A DNA stretch of 64,000 bases, taken from assembly GCF_030936135.1 (NCBI RefSeq), contig NC_082597.1:42911095-42975094 (forward strand), read 5' to 3'. The stretch's first letter is position 1, and every line of letters starts with the position of its first letter. The stretch is from Gavia stellata. Lineage: Eukaryota > Chordata > Aves > Gaviiformes > Gaviidae. The notes under the pieces are model-generated. The model was given only the letters and a program-made list of their open reading frames with translations. It made no database searches and had not been told where the DNA came from. The position numbers and the translations under genes are program-made. This document shows, in pieces, positions 40,659 to 51,500 of the stretch.

Positions 40659-40922
40659 CTGCGGGCACACGAGCGATTAGGCGGAACCGCGCCCCCCCCG
40701 GCCTCCCCAGCCCGCCCGCCCGCCCGCCCCGCGCTACCTGGCCGTCGGCGGCTCCAGGGTGAGCGCCTCCAGCAGGCGCCGCCCGTCCCGCGTGAGCAGC
40801 GCCTCGCCGGTGGGCCGCACCAGCAGTGCCCGCCCGCCCCGCGGCCCCAGGGCGCCGCGCACCGCGCCCGCCAGCGCCGCCGCCTCCTGCGCCAGCCGCC
40901 CCAGCTCCCGCCGCGACGCCAT
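38702..40922 (-). CDS. BBS10: BBS10, chaperonin-like Bardet-Biedl syndrome protein (whole gene)
   Basis: BBS10 is a vertebrate member of the group II (CCT/TCP-1-like) chaperonin family. With MKKS/BBS6, BBS12 and CCT subunits it helps assemble the BBSome, which carries membrane proteins into and out of cilia. The spliced reading frame joins 40922-40738 to 40658-38702 and encodes 713 aa, close to the 723 aa of human BBS10. Visible hallmarks are PTGEALLTRDGRRLLEAL in exon 1, the ATP-site-like GDGAKT at residues 76-81, SSVKQ and CLSSEE in the centre, LCGPVDG, VLPVGGYFEILLHYY from about residue 590, and an acidic NDSEDDF end. The start MASRREL was chosen because from there to the conserved GP the spacing equals that of human BBS10 and because it has G at -3 and +4. 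An in-frame upstream ATG at 40968-40970 would add 16 residues but has a poor context. Confidence 0.95.
40659..40737 (-). other. BBS10 intron, 79 bp
   Basis: The donor GTAGCG (40737 leftward) and the acceptor GCCCGCAG (ending at 40659) bound a 79-bp intron, very short for a vertebrate. Because 79 is not a multiple of three, a reading frame continued through it from exon 2 reaches unrelated upstream sequence in the wrong frame for exon 1. Confidence 0.9.
40738..40922 (-). CDS. BBS10: BBS10 exon 1 coding part
   Basis: 185 nt, encoding 61 codons plus the first two bases of Arg62. It ends CAG before the donor GTAGCG. It encodes the N-terminal equatorial-domain segment with the conserved PTGE and LLEAL motifs. 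The exon is extremely GC-rich and lies inside the CpG island. Confidence 0.92.
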
Positions 40923-40977
40923 AGCAACCGCCGCCCGCCACGCCACGCCCCTTCCGCGAGCAGCGCGCATGGGCGGA

Positions 40978-40990
40978 GTTGCAGGGTAAC
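40978..40990. promoter_or_regulatory. Candidate RFX X-box
   Basis: GTTGCA-G-GGTAAC compares with the X-box pattern GTNRCC-N(0-3)-RGYAAC: the right half is a full match and the left half matches 5 of 6. It lies 56-68 bp upstream of the BBS10 start codon. RFX factors control many ciliary genes, including other BBS genes, through an X-box close to the start, so position and motif agree. An adjacent CGTCA half-CRE follows at 40990-40994. Confidence 0.5.
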
Positions 40991-41009
40991 GTCACGCACA
41001 CCGCTCGGA

Positions 41010-41014
41010 CCAAT
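41010..41014 (+). promoter_or_regulatory. CCAAT box
   Basis: CCAAT on the plus strand, with the fuller context 'ggaccaatgg'. It is about 90 bp upstream of the BBS10 start codon, within the usual range for an NF-Y site in a CpG-island promoter. The motif is short and common, so confidence is limited. Confidence 0.4.
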
Positions 41015-41028
41015 GGCTGAGGGGGGCG

Positions 41029-41040
41029 CGCGCATGCGCG
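41029..41040. promoter_or_regulatory. NRF1 palindrome
   Basis: CGCGCATGCGCG is a perfect match to the palindromic NRF1 consensus (YGCGCAYGCGCR). It lies about 110 bp upstream of the BBS10 ATG, a typical position in CpG-island promoters. Confidence 0.6.
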
Positions 41041-41151
41041 GGGACTTGGGCGACGCCGTGAGGGGAGGCCCGCGCGGCGGGGGGGAACCCGGAGCCGGCC
41101 GAGCCGGGGGAGCGGCGCAGAGAGCGGAGCGGGGCAGAGGTGCGACACGTC

Positions 41152-41157
41152 TTTATT
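41152..41157 (-). terminator. Candidate distal OSBPL8 poly(A) signal AATAAA
   Basis: TTTATT on the plus strand gives CCCAATAAAGACG on the minus strand, and 'gtgtcgcacctctg' downstream is partly GT-rich. It is 4.2 kb past the OSBPL8 stop, close to the length I recall for the human OSBPL8 3' UTR (about 4 kb). It lies inside the CpG island only about 230 bp from the BBS10 ATG. An alternative signal exists at 42230. Confidence 0.45.
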
Positions 41158-41892
41158 GGGTGCGGCAGGCGGCGCGGCAGGGCCGGCCCCCAGCCCGGGG
41201 GTGACCCGCTTCCGCCGCCCGGTAACAGTTCAAATCCCTTCAACAAACGGCGAGCCCGGGTGACGTACAGCGCGGGAACGGCGGCGACCGAGCAGAAACA
41301 AATCACCAGAGACGGGCTCTGTGTCGTGAAGACTGATTTTCCCACTTGGTCAAACAAAAGGCCTGGACAGGAACGTGTGTCATCGGCCCCTGACAGAGGG
41401 CAGCGCCCCGGGAAAAGCTACAGGAGCGGCAGCCAGGGGCCTACCCCCTCGGTCCTGGCCCTGCTTCAGTTACCTTAAGGATGAATAGCCGAAATAATCT
41501 GTCTGGGAGGGGGTAATTTTGTTATGGCTATTTCTGTAATACCACAAACAAAGGAGTGCAGCTTCATTGTATCAAACGCCATAAATCCTCCACTCATGGC
41601 TTACCAGGCAGAAGAGGGAATAATTTAATGTGTTTTAATAGTTGTTTTTTTTCCTCAGAGTCTGACTAAGCAGGAAAGTTAGTTTTCAAACACAAATACC
41701 CTCACAAAAGGTCAGATGTTACATATGGCACAACTTGACAAATCTTCTTTACACGTCTCGGAACAGCAAGAAACCCATCAAAAAGGCACTGTTTACAATA
41801 CTTGAATATCTGCTAAATTTTCTGTGATTTGAGGATACCCTGGAAGTAACAGTAATTAAAACTTACAGATGTACAGAATCCTTGTTATATGT

Positions 41893-41900
41893 TATTTACA
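41893..41900 (-). promoter_or_regulatory. Pumilio response element TGTAAATA
   Basis: On the gene strand this reads TGTAAATA, an exact match to the PUM1/2 consensus UGUANAUA. It would be present only in the long 3' UTR form ending near 41.1 kb. Confidence 0.35.
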
Positions 41901-42094
41901 CAAACAGCGGTGAAGTAATAGACTTTAAGAAACTACGAAACATTGAATCCAGTCTGTTTCAAAAATATCAGTCTAGCCAAAAAAAAATAATTCCCAAAGG
42001 CACAGGAGGGCAACGAACAACAAACAAAAAAAGGAAGAAACCACCATCACTACATTTTATGGGGCAACCTTTCAAATAATTTATGAGATTTAAT

Positions 42095-42107
42095 GGGGGG
42101 GGGGGGG
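42095..42107 (+). repeat. G13 homopolymer
   Basis: Thirteen consecutive G on the plus strand, which is C13 in the OSBPL8 transcript. Such runs are unstable and error-prone in sequencing, so the exact length is uncertain. Confidence 0.85.
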
Positions 42108-42229
42108 CAACGGACAACCAGGCTATACCCTTATTAAGTAATGTCAACTATTTAAAGGAATCAACATGTGAAATGCAAGAATCATCATCTACTGCTGAAA
42201 CTGATACTTCCTACATTTCACGTGGCATA

Positions 42230-42235
42230 TTTATT
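42230..42235 (-). terminator. Candidate proximal OSBPL8 poly(A) signal AATAAA
   Basis: TTTATT on the plus strand, followed on the gene side by A/T-rich sequence. It lies 3.15 kb past the OSBPL8 stop. It would give a 3' UTR that ends well clear of the BBS10 promoter. Confidence 0.4.
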
Positions 42236-43128
42236 TTTTCTTACCTTAGGTCATCTGTACCTAACTAGGCAATCTGTACCTTAAATGGCAAATTTAAGGC
42301 TTAGAGTGCATTTGAAAAAAGAAAACCAAAGCAACAAAACCACATGGTTAACAAATTCTGAAAACAGTTCCTGTACAAGAAAAAACCCAAACAAAACAAG
42401 ATTTGTAGATCTAATGTGAAAACAAGTGCTGTTTTAAACTTTAAAAACTAGTAGGAGGCCACAGCGCTCAAACATCTGCAAACTGTACAATCAATTTTTA
42501 TAACTATGTGCAGAGCTCAGTCTTAAGTACATTAATATTCAAGATCAGCTACACGTCATGGTTAAACAGGACAATGGTGATGCGCTAAAGAAAAGGCTTC
42601 ATACACGCCTGTGACCAGCTGTACTGTAAAAATCAGGCAAGAAATTTCTTTGTTCTATTCACATGAGGGAACACCATACAAACCCCAGCAAAATAGGAAT
42701 TACTAGGTTTTCAATGTACTTTCTAGAATTTACATTATCTAATCATACAGTCAAGCAGAAGTCTGCAATTTTACTTTTCAAAAAGTTTCATCATAGATCC
42801 TTTACCTTCCGGACCAGCACTAAAACCGCTTTTACAACAGAATTAAACTCTAAAAAATAAGTTGAAAAGGAAAAGAAGCACAGGCATTTTGTCTCGCTTT
42901 GTTCAAGTCTTTTACTTATCTTGAGCTGAGCATGAATTTCAGATACGGAGTTATCTGTTTAGCCTGACATTGTCCAACACTGTGCTGCCAGCCAGCTGGC
43001 TGGGTCAGATCCACACTTACTACCATGCAGTCTGTGTAAAAATACATGCAGACTGTGTTATTCACTGATTTGAATAGAAGTGATTTAAAAAAAAAAAAAA
43101 TCAACATGAAAGGGCAGAAGGACATTTC

Positions 43129-43136
43129 TATTTACA
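43129..43136 (-). promoter_or_regulatory. Pumilio response element TGTAAATA
   Basis: A second exact UGUANAUA match on the gene strand inside the probable OSBPL8 3' UTR. It is present in both proposed 3' UTR forms. Confidence 0.35.
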
Positions 43137-45382
43137 AGGGAGATAAAAGCCTGTAACTATCAATCAAGAGTTTCAGCACCACAAATTTAGCAGAGTATTA
43201 TTTTCGGGGATTGAAGTTATTGCCCAAATTCTCACTCATTTCCTCTTGTATTACTCCCATGTACAGAGTATGCTTAAAGGCTTGTAATGGATCTTAAGAC
43301 ACGTGGAGCTTTGACATCTGAATGTGATAATGAATGGCCAAATTCCCAGGCTGATAACATTAAATTAATGCTACTATATTCTGCTTTCTTTATGCCATTT
43401 TACACATGGCTAACAACTTCAGTTTCGGTTTAGAGACTTAACTTAGGGATTTTTTTAAAAAAAATCTTTAAACAGTGAGGGACTTTGTGTATTCACAAAT
43501 TTTACCTCATCAGCTGTAGATAATAATAGAAGTCCAATCAAGTTTGGTCTTGCCCACATATACAAGATCACTTTGGTTAAGGTACCACATTCCAGAAAAT
43601 GATTCAAGGCCAAATTATGCTAATATGAAGCTGTAAGAAAATAAGCTGAAGTTGACTGCTTAAGCAATAAACTTTTTATGTAGCTGAGGCCCAAAGAAGG
43701 GGAAAGGGTAAAAGAGAAGGGGAGGTGTGTGAAGATGTCAACCACAGGGATGTATGAGCTAGACTGACAAACAATGAGTAAATAGTATTTTTACTAAATA
43801 CTGGGTGAGACTGATGCAGAACAGAAAGGCGTATCACCTGGAGAGTCAGGGAGGCTGCCCAAGGCAGAGGGATAAGCGGGCCATGGCAAAAAGCCAAAAG
43901 TGACCCTTGAACCGTTCCACTGCCCAGGATGGATTTGGTTTCCCGGGAGTATCCTCTGAAAACAAACTTGGCTGCCCTTTGCATTGTGCCGCTCATCCTC
44001 CTGTTGTCTCATCTGGGTTACTGAGAGTACCTGTACAATACTACAGCCCCTTTTTGACCTGGTACGCTTGACGGGCATAAGGAATTCACCAGATAAAACA
44101 GTGGCACTAAATTTTTTTGCTGGAGTTTTACAAGTGCTATACATGCATATATTTCTTCAAATAAAAATGTTAGAAAACTTGGTTTTAAATTTAAACTTAA
44201 GCTTCACATCAATTTGTATGGCTACAGCACAATGAATAGGTGCATCCGTATGTTCTGTTAGGTAGCATATACTGCAGTAAGGAGAAATTTAACAAAGATT
44301 TAGGATGTGCGTGGTGTTAGCCATCCGACAATTTCTGAAGACTTTCCCCTTGTAAACACACATGTTTTCATTTGCAAGCGAACTCATGGTGGTGCCCGAA
44401 TTCTGTTCTACATTGTCTGCCTTTTGGGAGGTTCAACTCAAGCTACATACTAAGCACACCTTTGCATCTTCACATTTTGTTTCAAAAATAAGAAAGAGTC
44501 CTGGCATCAGTAGTCAATCTGCTTACTGTGACACAGCCATACACAAATGTAAATTCAAAGCTGTAGATGTATCAAGACTTACAAACATACCATAAATCCT
44601 TGACATTTGCAGTTCATGACAGAGAGTGGACCAAGACAGTACCTTCCCGGGTGCTGTACTGTTAAAAATGTGCTCTGTACAGCAGATGCAGGAATGTTTT
44701 TATGAAGAATTTGGAGTTTTAAAACTATAAAAATAAAACAGCTGGCTTACAAGCCACTATAGTAATTCAGGATAAAAACTGTCATACTTCCAAAACAAAT
44801 CAAGGACATTACATTGCAGAATTCCCAAAGACTTCAGCTTTTTACTTGCCAGTTCCTAACACTCATGATCATTGTATAATAATGTATTTGTTTGACCTTA
44901 AACAAAAGTTTACTTCCAAACACCCAATGCCATTTACAAAAACTGTTGGCTACTTCAAAAGTTCCTTTGTTACAAAAATGGTAAGTTTAAATGTAACAAA
45001 GTATACTCATTTATCATTCTATCATAACAGGAATCACATCCTGCCTATCGGGTTTGACCTCTGAATTTTTAACTTCATCTGTTCTGTGGTGAAGATTCAT
45101 CAGTACAGCATATGACGTAATATAAAACACAAGGCTGATGTCGTATGTCTGCGAGACAGAGGCACACATCAGGAGCAAGAGTGTACTGGCACTTACACAA
45201 TTCTTACTTCAACTGGGTAGACAGGAGTATGAGTCTGAACCATGGACGCTGAGGCAAAGTTCTGTAAGTTGTTGCTACAGGCCTCTTTTAGATAATATTG
45301 CATCATTTAAAGTCCAACCTAAAATACGGTCCCCAGTAACAGTTCGATCATTCCAGTTCAGAAAGGCCCTTGTTCACACTTC

Positions 45383-45518
45383 CTATTTGAACAAGAAATT
45401 AATGACAAGCTGCAGCAGAACCACCAGTAAAATGAAGACATAGTGCTTAAACTGCAAGAAATGGTAGTCCACAGGTGGTGAATTAGAAGTGACTCTATTT
45501 CGTAGAGCCATAATGTCT
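45383..45518 (-). CDS. OSBPL8: OSBPL8 last coding exon: C-terminal membrane anchor and stop
   Basis: 136 nt. One base completes Arg, then [40 protein letters not shown] and FLFK, then TAG. Residues [19 protein letters not shown] form a single hydrophobic helix at the extreme C terminus, the tail anchor that holds ORP8 in the ER with its N-terminal domains in the cytosol. It is followed directly by the 3' UTR. Confidence 0.96.
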
Positions 45519-48500
45519 CTGTAAGATAGAAAATAATATGCTGTAAATTACAATCTAAACAATTTGGCATTTTCTAGTATGTTAGGACTGCCTACAGAAG
45601 ACAGCTTTTGAGAAAAATTATGAAACAACATTGAGCAATCAACATCTGGGAAGAAGAGTAGTTTTAAGACATCAAGGCTCTAAAGCAGAAACATACATAC
45701 CAGCCTCCAAGGAAAAAAAAAGCTAGAAAACTAGTATTCGCTAAACCATTTTACTTAGCATTACCTCTTAATGTCTTCTTGTGTTTCCTTTATAGATTCA
45801 ATGGCACTCTGCAGTTCACCAAGGTCTGCCCCTTTTTTCCTTATTCTTGTATTATGCTTCAGAAGTTGTGCTAGAAAGATACAAAAGCCAGATGTAATTC
45901 ACAGAAGTGACTGCTAAGTCAAAAAAGGAACAAAGTACTAATGACAAACTCAACCAGTTGCAAAAATGAGGAGAAAGTTTTCTAACTGAGCTTCTATTGA
46001 GAACTAAAGCTTTATTTCAGAGTCGCCTATAGCACAGAAGGTGCAAGGTAAGCACTTGAAGTATCTTAAGACACACACTGTATTGTTTAATTTCTTCAAG
46101 CACTATCAACAACAATCTGCCTTCTAGCAACGTACTGATCTACAAATTGAAACGATTCACCTTATTTTGAGAAAGAAAAGAGAGTTTACTACGAACACAA
46201 TTTTTTCCCCAGATACTAAATGTGTGCAGCACTTAAGCCTACCTACACTACATACTGAAGTTTAAAGGGACAGGAAAGTTTGCAATTAAAACCATAAGCC
46301 ATTCTGCTTCTCTTGTTTTTCCAGAATGTGCTTCACACTGGATAAAACTGTGATCTAAAGCATGCATTATTTCATAATACAAACATCAAGGTAAGAAGAG
46401 TATGTGTGACTACAGAACTCTGTTTCACTGTCAAATAAATTTATTGTTTCTGTATGCAAATGTATCTTTTCCTACCTTCACTTCCAGAGGAATCCTGGTT
46501 ATCAGGCTCTGGGGATGAGAAACCACACTCCCCTTTCTTCTGACTGGCTGGCTTTCGTTTGATCTTTGGAACATTAACCTACAATTGATAAATTTATGAA
46601 TTATTTCCAGAGAACCAGAACTGTAGCAAACCAGCACATTCTAACAGTAATAGTTAAAAGCACAATACCTAATAAAAGTCCAAGTTAAAATTTTTGACGT
46701 ATAAGCAGCCTGAAGTTTGTGCATCTTCCCATTTAAGGGAAAATACACATTAAACTGTTGAGTTCAAGTTTGCATATTTTATATTCCTATCCAATCAAGT
46801 CATCTCTACCGCTTAGGATGTAACACAGAAGTGAAAGACTATGGACTGGGTAAACTACATGTTAGTAGGATAACAACAGTATTTCCCATCGCTCCCAATG
46901 CTTTCATGACCTTTATACACATAATGCAATATATAAAAGTCCTTGGATCTTGCTGCACCTACTAACAGAACTGGAACATACCATTGGTGTCCGATGTCGA
47001 ACTTTTGTTTGGATGGTGCCATCTTTTTCAAATTGGATCATATCATTCAAAGGGTCCCATGGTCTGGTACTAGACAAAGTGAATACAATTGATTAATACC
47101 ACAGTGATTTAAATATTTCCTTGCTTAGAAACAATTCGCTATGAACAGGTTAGAGCTCTCTCTCCCTATGTAGAATTCAGACATGGAATAAGTGATCCTA
47201 TCTTCCACCTGTAGACCAGTCCTAGACTGAAGGGCCAAGAAAGCCAAAAATAAACTTCATGTCCAGGTCAAACCCCCCAGCAGCTGATAAGTGTACAAGC
47301 TGTTGTATTAACCAACAATACAATTATGAAATTATCTGACTAGAGATATGTATTTGCCAAACATGGAAAGGTTTTCTTCTTAATGCACAGTTGTTATTCT
47401 AGAACTACACAGAAATTAGAGGATTTCAAAAAATTATTATTATTTTGGATTGTTACTTGTTTTTTCTTTTAAAAGATGCCTAGGAAGGAGAGGTTAAGAA
47501 TCAGTCACCTCAAACCTGCTTTCATCCCGAAGTGGCTAATAGTAATCAAGACTGGTTTCAAGAGGCACTGATGAGCTGTGCACAGTTTGCTTGTTCTGAT
47601 TTTTTAAGAGTGCTTTTCCAAGTACAGGTTGACATAGAATTTAAAAAAAAATAGAAATAAAGCAAAAGACACAGAGCTCACTGGAGAACAACAAGCAGCC
47701 AAAAGCAAAAACCAACATCCCCACTGATTACAGCCTTTTCAGGACAGAAACTGCAAGTCAGCTGCATGAAGATCGTTCTGATGCACAGCTTTAGTGAGAG
47801 CAGATTAAGCATGGATTTCCTTTCATCTCCTCCTGTATGCCTTTTAAAACAGTTGTAGCTGTTTCAAATGTTGTGAAGATAGACCTGCATTTACATCTTA
47901 GCTTAACCTTGACTTGAATCAAATGTCATCTAAGGTAACTGGGTAAGAAGGCGGCATTGCTCTTCCAAAGGTCTTTTGTATCTGTAATCCAGATGCCTAA
48001 ATCCATAATCCAGATACTTTAACAAATGCCACAGCTTTCAAAGTAAGCTTAAAAGACTGCTCTCTACATGGATGAGGTAGTGAGCTGGCATTACTGCGTA
48101 AAAGAAGACAAAAGTTTCTTCCAGGGACTGCTGACAGCACAGACTACTTTCTATTATGTAGTAAGATTTCCATGGCACATCCTTGAACCATAAGGCGTCA
48201 ATGACACAAGAAACCACGCAGATTAACAAAATAAATCTTAAAGCTGCAGGGGATAGTCTAACAGATTTAAAGTGCAGTACTTTTCCTGATGCTTTTAAAC
48301 AGGATTTAACAGTATGGGCAGTCAATTCAGCTGGACTATTCACAACTTTTCCAACAGGATGAGGCATCAACAGCACTAGAAGGTTCAAACCAAGAGAGAG
48401 TGTTTCACAGAGCATTTAGTCTAGCTGGGGAATTCCCTGCTGCAGGATGTTTTGGGTGGTAAAAGTCTGCAGAGACTTATGAGGAAACCAAGAAAATTCA

Positions 48501-51500
48501 TGGAAAAGAAATCTACTGAGCGCTGCTAAATACACAGAATCCCTGCTTGGTTCCAGGAAACCTTTGAGTTGCAAATCTGCTGGAGACATGAAGAGTACTT
48601 ACTATTCTTGTACTCTTCCCTATACATACATTTAGGCCACTGCCCCAATATTGCCATTCTTGTACAGAAAGGTGAAGGGTTTCCAGGTTTAGCCATGGGA
48701 ATATACTTCCAGCATTCATGGCTTCAGAATTACTTAACTCAGAGCGTATCATCTTTGGATATTTTACTTTTACAATCCCTGGCAATATAGAAGCATGCTA
48801 GGTATTGAAAAAGAATCAGCAGAAAGTGGGTGTTCTGTGAAAAGCATGACTAGTAAAGGACTCAGCTCCAAGCTGATTCTTGCAAGCGTCGGTGAGAACA
48901 CAGAATGTGTCCCAGCAGTGAGACAGCTACATCTTCATCTTCTGATCCAGATCATCACACAAATAGATCACAGACACTCCTGTGCGCAGGGCATATTTGA
49001 CAGCTGAGCAGAGCCACCTGGTCCCAGCATTAACCATTGCTGTAAACCTGTTATTCTAACATGTAACAAATTAAATAGCTCAGTTCAACTAAGCACAGGC
49101 TTTTCTGATTTCCAGTTGGTATGCCTGTATGTATGATATTTTCCAGTCTGGGAAAATCTGTGTAGCTGCTCTGGTCAGTCTGGGGCAAGGGGAAAGGAGC
49201 ACAATACATCCCAAAGCACCATGTCCAAGAAACTCTAGAACATAGCACGGGTTTGTAGAGGCACATAACCATAAAGATAAAAAAGAAAAAGCCCATTGCA
49301 ATGGTTGCATGAAACACGGCTTGCTGCATTAGCAATCATTGCCTTTTCAACACTAAAAGGGCCAACCAACTTCAGCTAAAAAATTAAGCATTTTAATTAA
49401 AATACATAAATAAGAATATTGACTAGCATTGCGTATTTCACGGGTTTGAACTCAGCTATATATGAGAGTTCTTTTGCTCCTGAAACCACAGGAAGATGCT
49501 CAGCAACACTACCAAGAATTTTACAAGCAGTTTTTGTTACAAGCTCAGGACTCACTCGGCATATTTGTAGTGCCATTCTCCTGTGACTGAATCCTGATCG
49601 AACAGCTTGCATGTCCACTCTTCACCCTTAAGTTTCCTCTCTTTAGCACTCTTTCTCTGAGCTTCTTCCAGAACATACTTCTCTTGAGTAGCTTCTGTTT
49701 GGTCTTTATTATTTATTGCTCTTGTCACTTGTTGCCAAAGCCTGACAAACGAGCAATATAAAGAGTTATAATCTGGTTGACAGAAATAACTGCAAACATT
49801 TCCTTAATTATACGCTAAGTAAATGGACCAACCTCTAAACAGAACATTACCATGTTGTAATATATGTTTTACCTAGATTTCCATCAAGTTTGGAGAAGAT
49901 GATGAGTTTTATTTTGTCAAAATAGTTATACATGGTTCTAAAGTGAACTTACTTCTCTGACTCAAAGTCATCTTGCTCTTCAAACTTCACTGTGTATCTT
50001 GGTAATCTACGCTGCTTGATATCAGATGTTGGGTTCCAGAACATCTCTGAAACATCTGTCTTCTTGTCACTAATAGTAACTTCACTGTCCTGTGACATAT
50101 ATAAATCAGTTACCTTAATTGTAATAATCTCAGAGTGCCAAAATAACACAAAAGGGAGGAACAAACAATTTTTTTTGTAATGAGAATTTCCTTTCTTTTG
50201 GATGCTCATAGTTAAGGATAATTAGATATGTTAACCTTAAAATTCAATTTCTGCACTCTGTGCTAGTTCTGACTTGGAACAGAGATGCAATGGAACCATT
50301 ACCAGGTCCAAAAACCAGCAGTGCCAGTATCATCTCACCAGAACTGAAACAAGTTTAAACATTTCATGCTGATGCCATAACAATTCTCCATAGTACTAAC
50401 ACATACATTAAAACATTTCACAAGTTGAAATGTATTTTCTTCACGAACTACTCAAACGTACACAACTCTTCCACCTTTTAACAGTTGCAAATAACACTAT
50501 GTTGATTACTTTCTTGAGAGCTAACTATAAAGAGATACTTTATACAGAAGTGGTACTGAATCAACTCTTTTTTTTTTTAAACTTGAGTCTTTTTTGTAAC
50601 TAAGTGCTATTTGCATCTGTCTCAACTATCAGCCAGAATTTATAAAATACCATCACTCACTAACTTACCCAGTGGCCCTCCAAAATAGCCAGAACTTCTT
50701 TGCCAAGCTTAATTTTCCCTGATATTTGGTTAACACTGTCATTGTTACCCAAAAAAGGCTGCAAAACAAAAAGAAATTCTTTCATGTTTGTTTTAATAGC
50801 AAATTATTTTTGCATTTATGTTTAGTGTTAAAGAAAAAAGTGCATTTATGAAATGCGACGTAAACAACCCTGATGGCTTTTAATATTATAAATTCTGCCT
50901 ATTTAATCCCCAAAACAAGTCTAAAACCACAGTAATTTCTTCTCTCATGCTGTGTTTTCATAAAAGATTTGCTGAGCAAAAGCATTTTCTAAGAAATGTG
51001 GAAGGAAAACAGAAAATAATGCAGAAAACAGTGACACTATGATATCTTGGAGGAAACAGTCATTTGCTACACTAATTTCACCACTTTGCCAAGGACCATT
51101 TGTTACTAGAGATTAACTCTTGCACAAGCAACAACAAAAATGATTGCCAGGGATTTTCTTCGGCTTTTTTGATAGTCTGCATGTGTATCCTGTGGGCTGA
51201 CAAGGCAAAGTATCAATTAACACAGCCGCCTAACTTCCATGTTTCCCCTGTAATTTCAACTTATTACAGTTTTCCCTCTCCATCTGCACACTTCTCCTTA
51301 ACAACTGTTTGTTAAGCTTTAAATCAGTTTCTTCCTCAAAGATGGCAAATGTATTTTTCAGAAGTGCAAGCCATCTCTTAAGTAGTTTAGAAACCTTAGT
51401 TTAGCTTTTGTGAGTGGGGAGGTGTTCCTACAGCAAGCACAGCTGCCAAAAATAGTCCATGTAAACTGTTGCTTATCACTGGACATTAGGCTGATATAAA

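Larger units (their letters stand above)
40050..41460. promoter_or_regulatory. CpG island over the BBS10 promoter and first exons
   Basis: This is a continuous CpG-dense, very GC-rich stretch with AT-rich sequence on both sides. It covers the first quarter of BBS10 exon 2, the intron, exon 1 and about 0.5 kb upstream, as expected of a housekeeping or ciliary-gene promoter. Its boundaries were judged by eye. Confidence 0.85.
41152..45382 (-). other. OSBPL8: Probable OSBPL8 3' UTR
   Basis: AT-rich sequence between the OSBPL8 stop and the CpG island, with no further exon of either gene. ORP8 mRNAs are known to have long 3' UTRs. Two canonical AATAAA signals exist on the gene strand, at 42230-42235 and 41152-41157, predicting short (about 3.2 kb) and long (about 4.2 kb) forms. 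The region holds two Pumilio-type motifs and a homopolymer G13/C13 tract. No transcript data are available here, so the end is inferred. Confidence 0.55.

Noticed and set aside
38702-41035. Single 777-codon reading frame taken as the whole BBS10 protein
   Set aside because: The first 126 codons cross the intron, exon 1 in the wrong frame and the promoter. The spliced model with exon 1 at 40738-40922 matches the BBS10 family far better.
40008-41204. Long GC-rich open frames of 164-220 codons on both strands over the BBS10 CpG island
   Set aside because: They are Ala/Arg/Pro/Gly-rich shadows of the GC-rich exon and promoter, with no domain and in frames that conflict with the real exons.
48038-48415. 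Minus-strand open frame of 125 codons inside an OSBPL8 intron
   Set aside because: It is not needed for the OSBPL8 frame, has no matching domain, and the exons on either side join in phase without it.
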